From CAYZHM01 sp964478225 (GTDB lineage Bacteria > Pseudomonadota > Alphaproteobacteria > Micavibrionales > Micavibrionaceae), in contig CAYZHM010000001.1 in assembly GCA_964478225.1 (NCBI GenBank), forward strand, positions 62,001 through 126,000: a stretch of 64,000 bases of DNA, in the 5' to 3' direction. The position numbers and the translations under genes are program-made. This document shows positions 1-8,585 of this stretch, in pieces; position 1 is the first letter of the stretch; every line of letters begins with the position of its first letter. The notes beneath the pieces were generated by a model that was given only the letters and a program-made list of their open reading frames with translations, did not search any database and had not been told where the DNA came from.

Positions 1-13
1 GAATATTTTAGAG

Positions 14-1399
14 ATGCGCACATTTAAATTCGGATTGGTTACAGTTTTTGCCGTTGTTTTGAGCTTTGGTTCTTATCAGCAGTGTGTAGCGCAGGAAGAG
101 GACAGAACAGCCGGAACTCAAATTGAAGTAGAAAAAGATTTTAGCGAAACCTATCGTTTATTGAATTTGTTTGGCGATGTTTTCGAGCGCACCCGTGCTC
201 AATATGTTGAGCCTGTTGAGGACAAAGAGCTTATTGAAAATGCACTGAACGGAATGCTTTCAAGTCTTGACCCTCATTCCTCTTATCTCAATGAAAAGAA
301 CTTTGAAGAGATGAACGTCAGCGTTAGCGGTAATTTTGGCGGGCTTGGTATTGAAGTGACGATGGAAAACGGCCTGGTCAAGGTTGTTTCCCCGATTGAT
401 GATACCCCCGCGTTCCGTGCGGGCATTAAAGCCGGTGATTTTATCAGCGCCATTGACGATGAGCCTGTGATGGGCATGAGCTTGAATGATGCGGTTGAAA
501 AAATGCGTGGAAAGGTCGGCAGCGATATTAAAATCACAATTTTGCGCGAGGAAGAGCCAGAGCCTATTGAATATACGATTACGCGCGATGTAATCAAAAT
601 CCGTTCTGTACGCTCGCATTTGGAAGGCAATGCTGGATATGTTCGCATTACGACCTTTAATCGCAACACAGAAGATGCGCTGAAAGAAGCTATTGCTGAT
701 ATTAAGAAGCAGCTTGGCAATAAGTTGATCGGGATTGTTCTTGATTTGCGGAATAACCCCGGTGGCTTGCTCAATCAAGCGATTGCAGTATCTGATGCCT
801 TTTTGGATAAAGGGGAAATCGTATCAACACGCGGCCGCAATGAAAGCGATACGAAGCGTGATAATGCAACGCCCGGCGATATGATTGATGGGTTGCCGAT
901 GGTTGTTCTTATTAATGGCGGGTCGGCTTCTGCCTCAGAAATCGTTGCTGGTGCCCTTCAAGATCACAAACGTGCAATTCTTCTTGGGACAAAGTCTTTC
1001 GGTAAAGGCTCTGTGCAGACGGTTATTCCGTTGCCGGGTCATGGGGCAATGCGTTTGACGACAGCGCGTTATTATACCCCTTCCGGACGCTCCATTCAGG
1101 CTAAGGGGATTGATCCCGACATCATGGTTGAGCCAGCAAAAGTTGAAGTGCTTCATATCAAGCGTTACAGAGAAGAAGACAACAAAGATGCGTTGGTAAA
1201 CGAGCAGATTGTCATCGAAAAGAAGAAGGTTGATGAGAAGGATTCCAAGCCAGCGGCTAATGATAACGCTGAAAAAATTGATGTTGATGGAGACGGAAAA
1301 CCGGATGAGGAAGCGCAGGACTATCAGTTGACGCGCGCTCTTGATCTGCTGAACGGGTTGTCTCTTTACAAGGAAGGCGCCGCAGCGAGCCAGCAATAA
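14..1399 (+). CDS. ctpA: S41 carboxy-terminal processing peptidase
   Basis: This is a periplasmic serine protease that trims the C-termini of exported proteins. Residues 1-27 form a signal peptide ending near CVAQ. A PDZ substrate-binding domain follows at about 100-185. The S41 catalytic core carries a GSASASE motif with the likely nucleophile Ser306 and the general-base Lys331 in FGKG, 25 residues apart as in Prc. The C-terminal tail (about 385-461) is charged and low in complexity, with a DVDGDGKPDEE stretch. The length (461 aa) suits the bacterial CtpA group. Its stop codon abuts the next start, and the order ctpA / deacetylase-like / rppH points to one operon whose first genes probably lie left of the window. 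Confidence 0.96.
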   Translation: MRTFKFGLVTVFAVVLSFGSYQQCVAQEEDRTAGTQIEVEKDFSETYRLLNLFGDVFERTRAQYVEPVEDKELIENALNGMLSSLDPHSSYLNEKNFEEMNVSVSGNFGGLGIEVTMENGLVKVVSPIDDTPAFRAGIKAGDFISAIDDEPVMGMSLNDAVEKMRGKVGSDIKITILREEEPEPIEYTITRDVIKIRSVRSHLEGNAGYVRITTFNRNTEDALKEAIADIKKQLGNKLIGIVLDLRNNPGGLLNQAIAVSDAFLDKGEIVSTRGRNESDTKRDNATPGDMIDGLPMVVLINGGSASASEIVAGALQDHKRAILLGTKSFGKGSVQTVIPLPGHGAMRLTTARYYTPSGRSIQAKGIDPDIMVEPAKVEVLHIKRYREEDNKDALVNEQIVIEKKKVDEKDSKPAANDNAEKIDVDGDGKPDEEAQDYQLTRALDLLNGLSLYKEGAAASQQ

Positions 1400-2587
1400 A
1401 TGAGCATGAATATCACCACCTATATTCAGCCAAAGGCTTTTTTGCAGGGATTGGCCGTGGTGTTTGGGGTGTATGTCTTTGTCCTGCTTTTCATCATTGC
1501 AAACGGCGCAGAAACCTTAAAGTTGCTTGAAGACAAGCTCCCAATCGAAGTCATTCCTTTGGTTACAGAGGGAGACGTGATTGTAGATGAGCCTATTCAA
1601 TCCGAGGCGGCATCTGTCACGCATGAGCCAGAAGCAAAATCAGACACAGGATCCTCCCCTTCTCACCCTCCCGCGGTTGTTCAGCATGCATCTGGAGAAT
1701 CATTATCGTTGGCTCCTATAAAAGGATTGGAGGAGCCGGCTGATGAAATTGACGGCAAGAAAATGATGATTCCCAAAATATCGCCAGAGGGAGTTACACC
1801 TTTTACGGCTTACAAACGTCCTTTTGCAGCAACAGATAAACCTTACATAGCGCTTGTGCTTAAAGGAATTGGTCTTTCAGAAAACCTAACGCAAGAGGCC
1901 ATAAATTCATTGCCGGCTGATGTCAGCTTTGTGCTTTCGCCTTATGCGCAAGACGTTAAGAAATGGCAGAATTTAGCTCGGTCAAACGGACATGAAACAT
2001 GGATGTTCGTGCCCAGTGAGACTGAAGACTACCTTACGAATGACCCAGGCCCTCAAGCTTTGCTCAAGGATTTTGGACTTAAGTATAATGCTCAACGTCT
2101 TCAATGGACTTTGGCGCAAGCAACTGGATATGCCGGGGTTGCGATGTATCTTGATAAAACCTTTGAGCGTGTGGAGCCAATGATCCGGCCAGTTTTGGGG
2201 CAGGTTTTTGACCGCGGTCTTGGGCTTATGCAGATTAATGCGTCCGGATCTGATTTTTTTGCAGAAATGGCAAATAGCAAAAAGGCGCCTTTTGTTCAGA
2301 ATGGTTTTGCAGGGGCAGAGAACCTGTTTCAGAATCTTGAAAACCTGGCAAAGTCGCAGGGCCATGCTGTGGCGATAGTCTCTCTTGATGATATTGGTCT
2401 TGCTGAACTGAATGAGTGGATTGCGAGTTTAGAGGCCAAAGGAATTGTTATGGCTCCGGCCTCGGCAACAGCCATACTTCCTGCGGAGACGAGCGATGAA
2501 GGCAAAGAAGCAGCGGTGGGGGCAGATGAACACCCCACCGAGCATGAACAGGCGCCCTCTACGCATTATGAGGGGCATGCAGAGTGA
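1400..2587 (+). CDS. Divergent polysaccharide deacetylase family protein (YibQ-like)
   Basis: This 395-aa protein belongs by its features to the divergent polysaccharide deacetylase (DUF610/YibQ) family, whose members are envelope proteins of uncertain substrate. A single membrane anchor lies at about residues 12-36, followed by a Pro/Ser/Glu-rich linker to about 120. The globular domain from about 135 shows the family signature (ALVLKGIGLS, LPADVSFVLSPYA, HETWMFVPSE). The C-terminus (about 355-395) is acidic and His/Glu-rich. The start ATG lies immediately after the ctpA stop, and a second ATG two codons in is an alternative. The stop overlaps the rppH GTG by four bases, so the genes are translationally coupled. 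Catalytic activity is not established for this family. Confidence 0.88.
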   Translation: MSMNITTYIQPKAFLQGLAVVFGVYVFVLLFIIANGAETLKLLEDKLPIEVIPLVTEGDVIVDEPIQSEAASVTHEPEAKSDTGSSPSHPPAVVQHASGESLSLAPIKGLEEPADEIDGKKMMIPKISPEGVTPFTAYKRPFAATDKPYIALVLKGIGLSENLTQEAINSLPADVSFVLSPYAQDVKKWQNLARSNGHETWMFVPSETEDYLTNDPGPQALLKDFGLKYNAQRLQWTLAQATGYAGVAMYLDKTFERVEPMIRPVLGQVFDRGLGLMQINASGSDFFAEMANSKKAPFVQNGFAGAENLFQNLENLAKSQGHAVAIVSLDDIGLAELNEWIASLEAKGIVMAPASATAILPAETSDEGKEAAVGADEHPTEHEQAPSTHYEGHAE

Positions 2588-3051
2588 GTGAGGGGAAGTA
2601 TAGGCCTTGCGTTGGCATTACGCTTTTTAATTCAGAAGGCAAAGTTTTTGTCGGCGAACGGCTGGATTCCCCTGGAGCGTGGCAGATGCCGCAGGGCGGT
2701 ATTGATGCGGGGGAAGACATCAAATTGGCCGCCTTTCGAGAGCTTGCCGAAGAGACAGGTGTTTCGAATGCTGAGATTCTTGAAGTTGCTTCAAAAAAAA
2801 TACGTTATGAAGTCCCCTCGCCTTTGGTTGAGAACCTTTGGAAAGGTAATTTTGTCGGCCAGGAGCAAGTGTGGGTTGCCATGCGCTTTACCGGCGATGA
2901 CTCGGAAATTAATCTCAATGCCCATGAGCCGGCAGAGTTTGGCCGTTGGCAGTGGGTTGACCTGAACGAAACCATTGACTTGATCGTTCCGTTTAAACGT
3001 CAAGTGTATGCTCAGGTTGTTCAGTTTTTCTCAAAACATTCTATCGATTAA
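2584..3051 (+). CDS. rppH: RNA pyrophosphohydrolase (Nudix)
   Basis: RppH removes pyrophosphate from the 5' triphosphate of mRNA and so starts RNase E-dependent decay. The 155-aa protein carries a complete Nudix box at residues 38-60 (G38, E44, then RELAEETGV), so the metal-binding glutamates are present. The flanking GAWQMPQGG and the later FVGQEQVW and WQWVDL segments are typical of RppH. It starts with GTG inside the end of the preceding gene (GTGA overlap). Its last 11 bases overlap the convergent tolB gene. The position after ctpA and the deacetylase-like gene is a common alphaproteobacterial arrangement. Confidence 0.95.
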   Translation: MSEGKYRPCVGITLFNSEGKVFVGERLDSPGAWQMPQGGIDAGEDIKLAAFRELAEETGVSNAEILEVASKKIRYEVPSPLVENLWKGNFVGQEQVWVAMRFTGDDSEINLNAHEPAEFGRWQWVDLNETIDLIVPFKRQVYAQVVQFFSKHSID

Positions 3052-4357
3052 GCGGTGACCAAGCTGGGTCTGAGCCGTCTTGCGGCGTTTGCAGCAAGCG
3101 CTCGTTATAACCTGTAATGTCCACTGTATAAAGATTAGCCTTGCGCTGTTCGCCGCGCGAGCCGACTGGGCGCTCTTTAAAGTATGTAAGAACACGACCG
3201 TTCGGAGACCAGCTTGGGCCTTCGACGTGGTAGGCATTTGTAATCAAACGTTCGCCAGAACCGTCTGGGCGAATGACCCCGATATAGAACTTGCTTTGAT
3301 ACATGCGGGTAAAGGCAATCAAGTCACCGCGCGGAGACCAGACAGGGTTGGCGTAACGGCCTTGCCCGAATGTAATGCGCTGTACGTTGCCGCCGCCAGC
3401 ATCCATTGTATAAAGTTGCTGACTGCCGCCGCGGTCAGATTCAAACACAATGCGCTTGCCATCAGGAGAATAAGATGGAGCGGTATCAATTGCTGAATTG
3501 TCTGTCAGGCGTGTTTTAGATTTACTGGCCAGATCAAGCGTATAAATGTCCGTGTTGCCGTTCACGGCCAAGCTCATGATAACCTTGCGGCCATCCGGCG
3601 AGAATCTTGGGGCAAAGGTCATGCCCGGAAAGTTGCCGAGCACGTCACGGCGACCGGTGGCAAGGTCATAAATAAACACACGCGGGCCTACGTTGCTGTA
3701 GGACATGTATGTGATTTTTTGTTCCGTTGGAGAAAAGCGAGGCGTTAGAACCAATGTATTCCCATCGGTTAGATATTTATGGTTGGCGCCGTCTTGGTCC
3801 ATGATGGCGAGGCGTTTGATACGCTTTTGTGGCGGACCATTTTCAGAGATATATACAACACGACTGTCGAAATAGCCGTCTTCTCCTGTGAGGCGCTTAT
3901 AGACTTCGTCTGAGATGATATGGGCGATACGGCGCCAATTGTCATTGGTTGTGGTGTAAGCGACACCAATCAATTGCTTTTGAGAAAGTACGTCCCACAA
4001 ACGGAATTCGATGCGGGCTTTGCCACTCGCATCGTTTGTTACCGTTCCAGTCACAAGAGCTTGCGTTCCTGTGGCGCGCCACTCAGGGAAACGAACGCCA
4101 TCTTTATTGATTGAGCTTGGATCTTGAACATATGCGTTTGGATTAACGGGTTTGAATAAGCCAGATCCCTCAAGATTTACGGCAATGATTTGAGGAATTT
4201 GGCGTGCAAAATCGGTATTGGCGCCGGGCTCAGCGTAAAACGGGCTGATAGCAATAGGCATTGGCTCAATTTTTCCGCGTTTTAAATCCAGTTGTAGCTC
4301 AGCGTGTGCTGTCGCTGGGATAAGGAAAAGAAGACAGATAAAGAGCAGTTTTTTCAT
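3041..4357 (-). CDS. tolB: Tol-Pal system periplasmic protein TolB
   Basis: TolB is the periplasmic beta-propeller that links the inner-membrane TolQRA motor to Pal during outer-membrane constriction. A signal peptide covers residues 1-19 (cleavage near TAHA-EL). An N-terminal domain (about 20-165) is followed by a six-bladed propeller with repeated FSPDGK, YSPDGK, WSPRGD and WSPNGR motifs. Length (438 aa) is normal. It is the last visible gene of the tolQRAB operon and its start overlaps the tolA stop by four bases. The 3' end overlaps rppH convergently by 11 bases, so no terminator can lie between them. Pal is not present downstream. Confidence 0.97.
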   Translation of the reverse strand: MKKLLFICLLFLIPATAHAELQLDLKRGKIEPMPIAISPFYAEPGANTDFARQIPQIIAVNLEGSGLFKPVNPNAYVQDPSSINKDGVRFPEWRATGTQALVTGTVTNDASGKARIEFRLWDVLSQKQLIGVAYTTTNDNWRRIAHIISDEVYKRLTGEDGYFDSRVVYISENGPPQKRIKRLAIMDQDGANHKYLTDGNTLVLTPRFSPTEQKITYMSYSNVGPRVFIYDLATGRRDVLGNFPGMTFAPRFSPDGRKVIMSLAVNGNTDIYTLDLASKSKTRLTDNSAIDTAPSYSPDGKRIVFESDRGGSQQLYTMDAGGGNVQRITFGQGRYANPVWSPRGDLIAFTRMYQSKFYIGVIRPDGSGERLITNAYHVEGPSWSPNGRVLTYFKERPVGSRGEQRKANLYTVDITGYNERLLQTPQDGSDPAWSPLNR

Positions 4358-5223
4358 TGAAGCATCTCTCTAGGATCAAAGGTTATGACTGTTGTTTTCC
4401 ATTCGTTGTATTTTTCCGGCGGCAGCTCGAGCGGCGTGCAGCGCGGATTTCTTAGCGCTCGGATGGCTGATTCAGCGGCCGCCCGAAATGCTGAGTCCCG
4501 ATTATAGCGACCTTGATCAAGAATGGTAGCATCATTTACAGTGCGATCACGATTTATTGTAACTCTTACAGCAACAATCAAATCTTCCGCGTATTTGGCG
4601 CCCGCCATCACGACCCAGCATTGCCCAAGCTGATGCTTGATCGCATCAAGCTCGCTGACTGAAAGCTGCTCCCCGAGTGGTGCTGCTTGTGCGTCTTTTA
4701 GTATATCTTCCATGGTGGGGCTGTCGTTTGGTTTTGGTGTTTCTTCTAATTCTGGAGTTAGATTCTTGAGCAAACTTGAGAAGTCCTTTTTTGGTTCCGC
4801 TTTTTCCACTTTTGTTGCAGCAGGGTCTGGCTTTTTTTCTTCTTTTTTAAGGTCTTTTTTAGGCGGCTCAGGTTTTTTGGTGGGATCTGGTATGGCCTCC
4901 GGCGCGATGTCCTTTTTGTCTTCTTTGGGCTTTTCAGGTTCTGGCGCGGCCGTTAAGTCCGGTGGTTTTTCTTCGGTCATTGTTGCTGGCGCTGGAGGTT
5001 TTGGAGCGGCCGGGGCGGGTGTTGGAGTTTGCGTGACTTTGGCCTTTGTAATGATTTCAACCGAGATTGGCGTGCTGATCATCGGCGGCTCTTTGATAAT
5101 AAAAGGGAGACCGACCGTCGCAAGAATAAAAATGATAAGATGAAACCCTGATGAGAAAATCAGGGGCATCTTCATCGAGCGGTCAAAGCCAAAAAAATCG
5201 TCGGCAGTTTGTGCGGGTCTCAT
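4354..5223 (-). CDS. tolA: TolA-like Tol-Pal energy-transducing protein
   Basis: This 289-aa protein spans the periplasm between TolQR and TolB/Pal. A single N-terminal membrane helix lies at about residues 18-42. It is followed by a long Pro/Lys/Glu-rich arm (about 55-175) with many KKP, PEPEK and EEKK runs. The C-terminal domain (about 190-289) has the cysteine-containing LGQCWVV segment and a TonB/TolA-like fold, including AAESAIRAL and a second cysteine in NPRCTPL. The arm is shorter than in E. coli TolA. It overlaps tolR and tolB by four bases on each side. Function is assigned from context and architecture because TolA sequences diverge strongly. Confidence 0.92.
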   Translation of the reverse strand: MRPAQTADDFFGFDRSMKMPLIFSSGFHLIIFILATVGLPFIIKEPPMISTPISVEIITKAKVTQTPTPAPAAPKPPAPATMTEEKPPDLTAAPEPEKPKEDKKDIAPEAIPDPTKKPEPPKKDLKKEEKKPDPAATKVEKAEPKKDFSSLLKNLTPELEETPKPNDSPTMEDILKDAQAAPLGEQLSVSELDAIKHQLGQCWVVMAGAKYAEDLIVAVRVTINRDRTVNDATILDQGRYNRDSAFRAAAESAIRALRNPRCTPLELPPEKYNEWKTTVITFDPREMLQ

Positions 5224-5660
5224 GATTTCTCCGAAATCAGCGCCACTTTCGTAAATCCAGCCCCATTCACAAGGCCTATAAGTTCCATGATACTTCCGTA
5301 CGACAATTTCTGATCGCCGCGAATATATATTCGGCGGTCAGACTGCCCTTCGGTCATTGCTGAGAGCAGCGGAATCAATCTTTTCTTTTCCACTTCGGTT
5401 TCGCCAATAAAAATCTTGTCATCTTTGGTCAAAGTGATTTCGATAGGCTTGTTTTCTTCTTCGGTAATGGGTTTTGCGTTCGAGTTTGGCAGATCGACTG
5501 GAACGCCCGCTGTCAAAAGAGGTGCGGAGACCATAAACACAATCAACAACACCAACATCACGTCTACGAGAGGGGTAACGTTAATCTCGGCCATTGGGCG
5601 ATAAGAGCCCCCTGTTCTGCGGCCTCGTGATTGCGTTTTGTTACTAAGTGTTGCTCCCAT
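5220..5660 (-). CDS. tolR: Tol-Pal system protein TolR (ExbD family)
   Basis: TolR is the ExbD-type stator partner of TolQ that channels the proton motive force. The 146-aa protein has a Gly/Arg-rich cytoplasmic N-terminus, then one membrane helix at about residues 28-50 carrying the conserved proton-path aspartate in PLVDVMLVL. A periplasmic domain of about 90 residues follows, with IYIRGDQKLSYG and a hydrophobic C-terminus. It lies one base from tolQ and overlaps tolA by four bases. Confidence 0.97.
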   Translation of the reverse strand: MGATLSNKTQSRGRRTGGSYRPMAEINVTPLVDVMLVLLIVFMVSAPLLTAGVPVDLPNSNAKPITEEENKPIEITLTKDDKIFIGETEVEKKRLIPLLSAMTEGQSDRRIYIRGDQKLSYGSIMELIGLVNGAGFTKVALISEKS

Positions 5661-5661
5661 T

Positions 5662-6417
5662 TCAGGCGACCTTTTTATTATCTTTTCCGTTGCTTACCCC
5701 TTGGCGATCCAAGTGACGGGATAAAATCGCAGAAAATTCATCAGCAAAGGCCTCAAGGCGGTCGGCGTAGCGATTCAGCGCTGTTGAAAATACGTTGTAA
5801 GCGATAACAGCAGGAATAGCCGCCACAAGCCCGAGTGCAGTTGCGAAAAGCGCTTCGGCGATACCAGGGGCAACGACGGCCAGAGACGTGTTGTTGGTTG
5901 CGGCGATGGACGAGAACGAGTTCATAATCCCCCAAACGGTTCCGAAGAGGCCGATAAATGGTGCAACTGAGCCGATTGATGCCAGAAAGGTCATGCCGGA
6001 TTCGAGTTTGTTCATTTCGCGGCCAATCATGACGTTCATAGCACGTTCAACGCGCTGTCTTAGGCTCACTTGAATAGATTCCTTATCAGGCAAGCCCCCT
6101 GCTACGCCCGCTTGCCATTCTTCCATGCCTGCGGAGAACGTGGCGAGAAGTGGATCTGGTTTTGAATTTTTGACACGCTGATAAATCTTGTCCAAAGGTT
6201 CGCCTGACCAAAATGAGTCTTCGAACGTGTTTGCCCGTTTCTTTAGCTTGGAGATCGTCGAGCGTTTGGAATAAATAATTGCCCAACTCCACACCGAAGC
6301 CATAACCAAAAGCATCATAACGATTTTGACAATAGGGTCGGCCTGAATAAACAAACCCCACATGCTCATGTCATGAGCGTATTCTCCCAAATTAACGGCG
6401 TCGACTGTTGGTTCCAT
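5662..6417 (-). CDS. tolQ: Tol-Pal system protein TolQ (ExbB/MotA family)
   Basis: TolQ is the multi-spanning proton-channel subunit of the Tol motor in the inner membrane. The 251-aa protein has a first membrane helix at about 28-50 and a cytoplasmic loop (about 55-145). Two further helices in the C-terminal half contain the family motifs GTVWGIMNSF and GIAEALFATALGL. Length matches ExbB/TolQ proteins. It follows ybgC by 12 bases and precedes tolR by one base. Confidence 0.97.
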   Translation of the reverse strand: MEPTVDAVNLGEYAHDMSMWGLFIQADPIVKIVMMLLVMASVWSWAIIYSKRSTISKLKKRANTFEDSFWSGEPLDKIYQRVKNSKPDPLLATFSAGMEEWQAGVAGGLPDKESIQVSLRQRVERAMNVMIGREMNKLESGMTFLASIGSVAPFIGLFGTVWGIMNSFSSIAATNNTSLAVVAPGIAEALFATALGLVAAIPAVIAYNVFSTALNRYADRLEAFADEFSAILSRHLDRQGVSNGKDNKKVA

Positions 6418-6429
6418 AGTTTTACTTTC

Positions 6430-6825
6430 CTAGCGTTGCATAGCGGCGCGCAGGTCTTCCGGCAGCCGCACTGGTTTTATATCATCGGTTCTGACGCAAA
6501 CCAAGGTCACTTTTATCTTTGCGATCATTTCATCCCCGCGATGAAACTCATGAAGCAAGATAAAGCTGGTGTTCTTGATTTCAAGCGTTGTGGTTTGACA
6601 GCTTAGAAGATCATCGAGGAAGGCGGGTTTGAGATAATCGACCTCTAAGTGCCTGACAACAAAGTGAACATTAAGTTCGCGAGCGATATCGCTGCTTTGA
6701 AAGCCTATATCGCGGAGGTATTCAGCACGGGCACGCTCGCCAAAGTTGATATATTGCGCATGATACACCACACCGCCCGCGTCGGTGTTTTCGTAGTAAA
6801 TGCGGATGGGGATGGTGTGGGTCAT
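6430..6825 (-). CDS. ybgC: Acyl-CoA thioesterase YbgC (hotdog fold)
   Basis: YbgC is a cytoplasmic hotdog-fold thioesterase that is almost always the first gene of the tol operon. Its precise physiological substrate is unsettled (short acyl-CoA or acyl-ACP in phospholipid metabolism). The 131-aa protein begins with the active-site block YYENTDAGGVVYHAQY, containing Asp15 and the conserved Tyr21/His22. The start ATG overlaps the stop of the 42-residue ORF upstream (ATGA), so its translation is probably coupled to that ORF and hence to ruvB. Confidence 0.95.
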   Translation of the reverse strand: MTHTIPIRIYYENTDAGGVVYHAQYINFGERARAEYLRDIGFQSSDIARELNVHFVVRHLEVDYLKPAFLDDLLSCQTTTLEIKNTSFILLHEFHRGDEMIAKIKVTLVCVRTDDIKPVRLPEDLRAAMQR

Positions 6826-6950
6826 TCTGAGTTTTGTGAAGATTTGATAGATTCTTTTACCGGATAAGAAGAAAAACCGTAAAGCACTAACCAGCTTATA
6901 GCAGCTAAAATTAGAATAGTTGCTAATAGTTTTATGAACTTTCTAGTCAT
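6822..6950 (-). CDS. 42-residue single-span membrane peptide between ruvB and ybgC
   Basis: This short ORF falls below usual gene-calling thresholds. Its ATG lies inside the last codons of ruvB (8-base overlap) and its TGA overlaps the ybgC ATG (4 bases), so it bridges two conserved genes by coupled translation. The 42 residues begin MTRKFIKLLA, continue with a hydrophobic helix at about 6-25 containing ISWLVLYG, and end with a polar tail rich in Ser and Lys. This predicts a small inner-membrane peptide with a positive N-terminus inside. I do not recognise a family. The perfectly matched overlaps are the main evidence that it is translated. Confidence 0.7.
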   Translation of the reverse strand: MTRKFIKLLATILILAAISWLVLYGFSSYPVKESIKSSQNSE

Positions 6951-7977
6951 CCAGCATATCCATCTGTTTGGACTTTTTCGGTTTTAAACCCAGATATTCA
7001 AAGCCTTTGACCGAGAGGCAGCGGCCGCGAGGTGTCCTTTGCACAAGGCCTCTTTGCATTAGATAGGGCTCGATGACGTCCTCGATCATATCTCTGGCTT
7101 CGGACAGGACGGCGGCGAGGGTTTCAACGCCGACCGGCCCTCCTGCGTAATTCTCAGCGATGGTTTTGAGATAACGTCTGTCCATGGAATCGAGGCCGGA
7201 GCCGTCGACATCCAATTTCGTCAACGCGGCATCGACGAGCGTTTCATCAATTGTTTTGGCTTTACCGGCGTGAGCAAAGTCGCGCACGCGACGTGTGAGG
7301 CGGCCTGCGATCCTTGGCGTGCCTCTGGAACGTCTTGCGATTTCGAGTGCAGCCTTATCGTTGAGGCCCATATTCAGAAGTTTAGCGGCTCTGGCGACGA
7401 TGCGGGTGAGTTCCTCAGGTTCGTAAAACTCTAGCCTTAAGGGTATACCGAAGCGATCGCGTAAGGGATTGGTCAGGAGGCCGGAGCGTGTAGTGGCGCC
7501 GACGAGTGTGAATGGAACAAGATCAATTTGCACAGAGCGCGCGGCGGGGCCTTCGCCGATAATCAGATCGAGTTTCCGGTCTTCCATGGCCGGGTAGAGA
7601 ATTTCCTCGACCGCCGGATTGAGGCGGTGGATTTCGTCGATGAACAGCACGTCGTTTGGCTCAAGATTGGTGAGGATCGCCGCGAGGTCACCGGATTTTG
7701 CGATGACCGGGCCAGAGGTTGCACGGAAGCCAACGCCGAGCTCACGAGCGATAATTTGTGCCAATGTCGTTTTGCCGAGGCCAGGTGGGCCATGAAGCAG
7801 GACGTGATCCATTGCATCCTTGCGGGATTTCGCCGCGCCTATAAAGACGGACAAATTTTCCCGCAACGCTTGCTGGCCGATAAATTCGCCTAAAGACGTT
7901 GGGCGCAAAGGCCCCTCTTCGGTTTTCTCGAAGTCTTGTAGGTCACGCTCCAGATTGGGGTTCTTTGCGGCTTCCAT
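6943..7977 (-). CDS. ruvB: Holliday junction branch migration helicase RuvB
   Basis: RuvB is the AAA+ hexameric motor that drives branch migration of Holliday junctions with RuvA. The 344-aa protein shows Walker A GPPGLGKTT (residues 63-71), Walker B VLFIDEIH (111-118), the sensor/arginine region GATTRSG (161-167) and the C-terminal winged helix ending in LMQRGLVQRTPRGR. The start overlaps the ruvA stop by one base. The 3' end overlaps the 42-residue ORF. Confidence 0.98.
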   Translation of the reverse strand: MEAAKNPNLERDLQDFEKTEEGPLRPTSLGEFIGQQALRENLSVFIGAAKSRKDAMDHVLLHGPPGLGKTTLAQIIARELGVGFRATSGPVIAKSGDLAAILTNLEPNDVLFIDEIHRLNPAVEEILYPAMEDRKLDLIIGEGPAARSVQIDLVPFTLVGATTRSGLLTNPLRDRFGIPLRLEFYEPEELTRIVARAAKLLNMGLNDKAALEIARRSRGTPRIAGRLTRRVRDFAHAGKAKTIDETLVDAALTKLDVDGSGLDSMDRRYLKTIAENYAGGPVGVETLAAVLSEARDMIEDVIEPYLMQRGLVQRTPRGRCLSVKGFEYLGLKPKKSKQMDMLDD

Positions 7978-8585
7978 TATCCAGCAAGCTCCTTCAACGA
8001 GACCTTAATGAGCTCTTGCAGGTTGTTGTTGTCATTTGTTTTCTCTTTGGCTTTGGCGACGGCCGTGAAGGCGTCTGAACGGGCGTAGCCTAAATTCACG
8101 AGCGCGGAGACGGCATCGTTATCAATGCCCCCATCTTCTGGTTGCGTGATTTGAATTGTCGGCATGCCGGCGGCAATTTCTATTTTTCCGGCTTTGTCTT
8201 TGAGTTCGGTCAGGATACGTACGCCGAGTTTTGGGCCAACGCCGTCCGCCTGTGTAATGGCGGCTTTATCCTGCGAAGCAATAATGAGCCCAAGTTTTTC
8301 AGCTGGGCAGGCGGAAAGAATAGAAAGGCCGACTTTGGCACCCACGCCCTGAACGCTTGTGAGCAAACGAAACCATTGCTGTTCTGCCTTATCGGCAAAA
8401 CCGTAGAGATGAATATGATCTTCACGAACATGTGTATCGATCAACAGGCCTGCCGGATCACCCGCACGACCAATACGGCCTAAGGTGCGCGCGCTGGCAT
8501 AAATTAAATAGCCAACGCCGCCGACATCTAAAATCAGGTGATTGTTTTGGATAGAATCAATGGTGCCACGCAGTTTACCGATCAT
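7977..8585 (-). CDS. ruvA: Holliday junction branch migration protein RuvA
   Basis: RuvA binds four-way junctions as a tetramer and loads RuvB. The 202-aa protein has the N-terminal OB domain (MIGKLRGTID start, residues 1-64). Helix-hairpin-helix motifs follow in the middle (VQGVGAKVGLSIL and ADGVGPKLGVRIL). The C-terminal three-helix domain that contacts RuvB (about 150-202) includes ALVNLGYARSDA. It follows ruvC with no gap and overlaps ruvB by one base. Confidence 0.98.
   Translation of the reverse strand: MIGKLRGTIDSIQNNHLILDVGGVGYLIYASARTLGRIGRAGDPAGLLIDTHVREDHIHLYGFADKAEQQWFRLLTSVQGVGAKVGLSILSACPAEKLGLIIASQDKAAITQADGVGPKLGVRILTELKDKAGKIEIAAGMPTIQITQPEDGGIDNDAVSALVNLGYARSDAFTAVAKAKEKTNDNNNLQELIKVSLKELAG

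Noticed and set aside
260..778. Two overlapping antisense frames inside ctpA
   Set aside because: They lie within a well-supported conserved gene and lack ribosome sites.
4637..5143. Ser/Gly/Phe-rich 168-residue frame antisense to tolA
   Set aside because: Mirror of the Pro/Lys/Glu-rich TolA arm, with no start signal.
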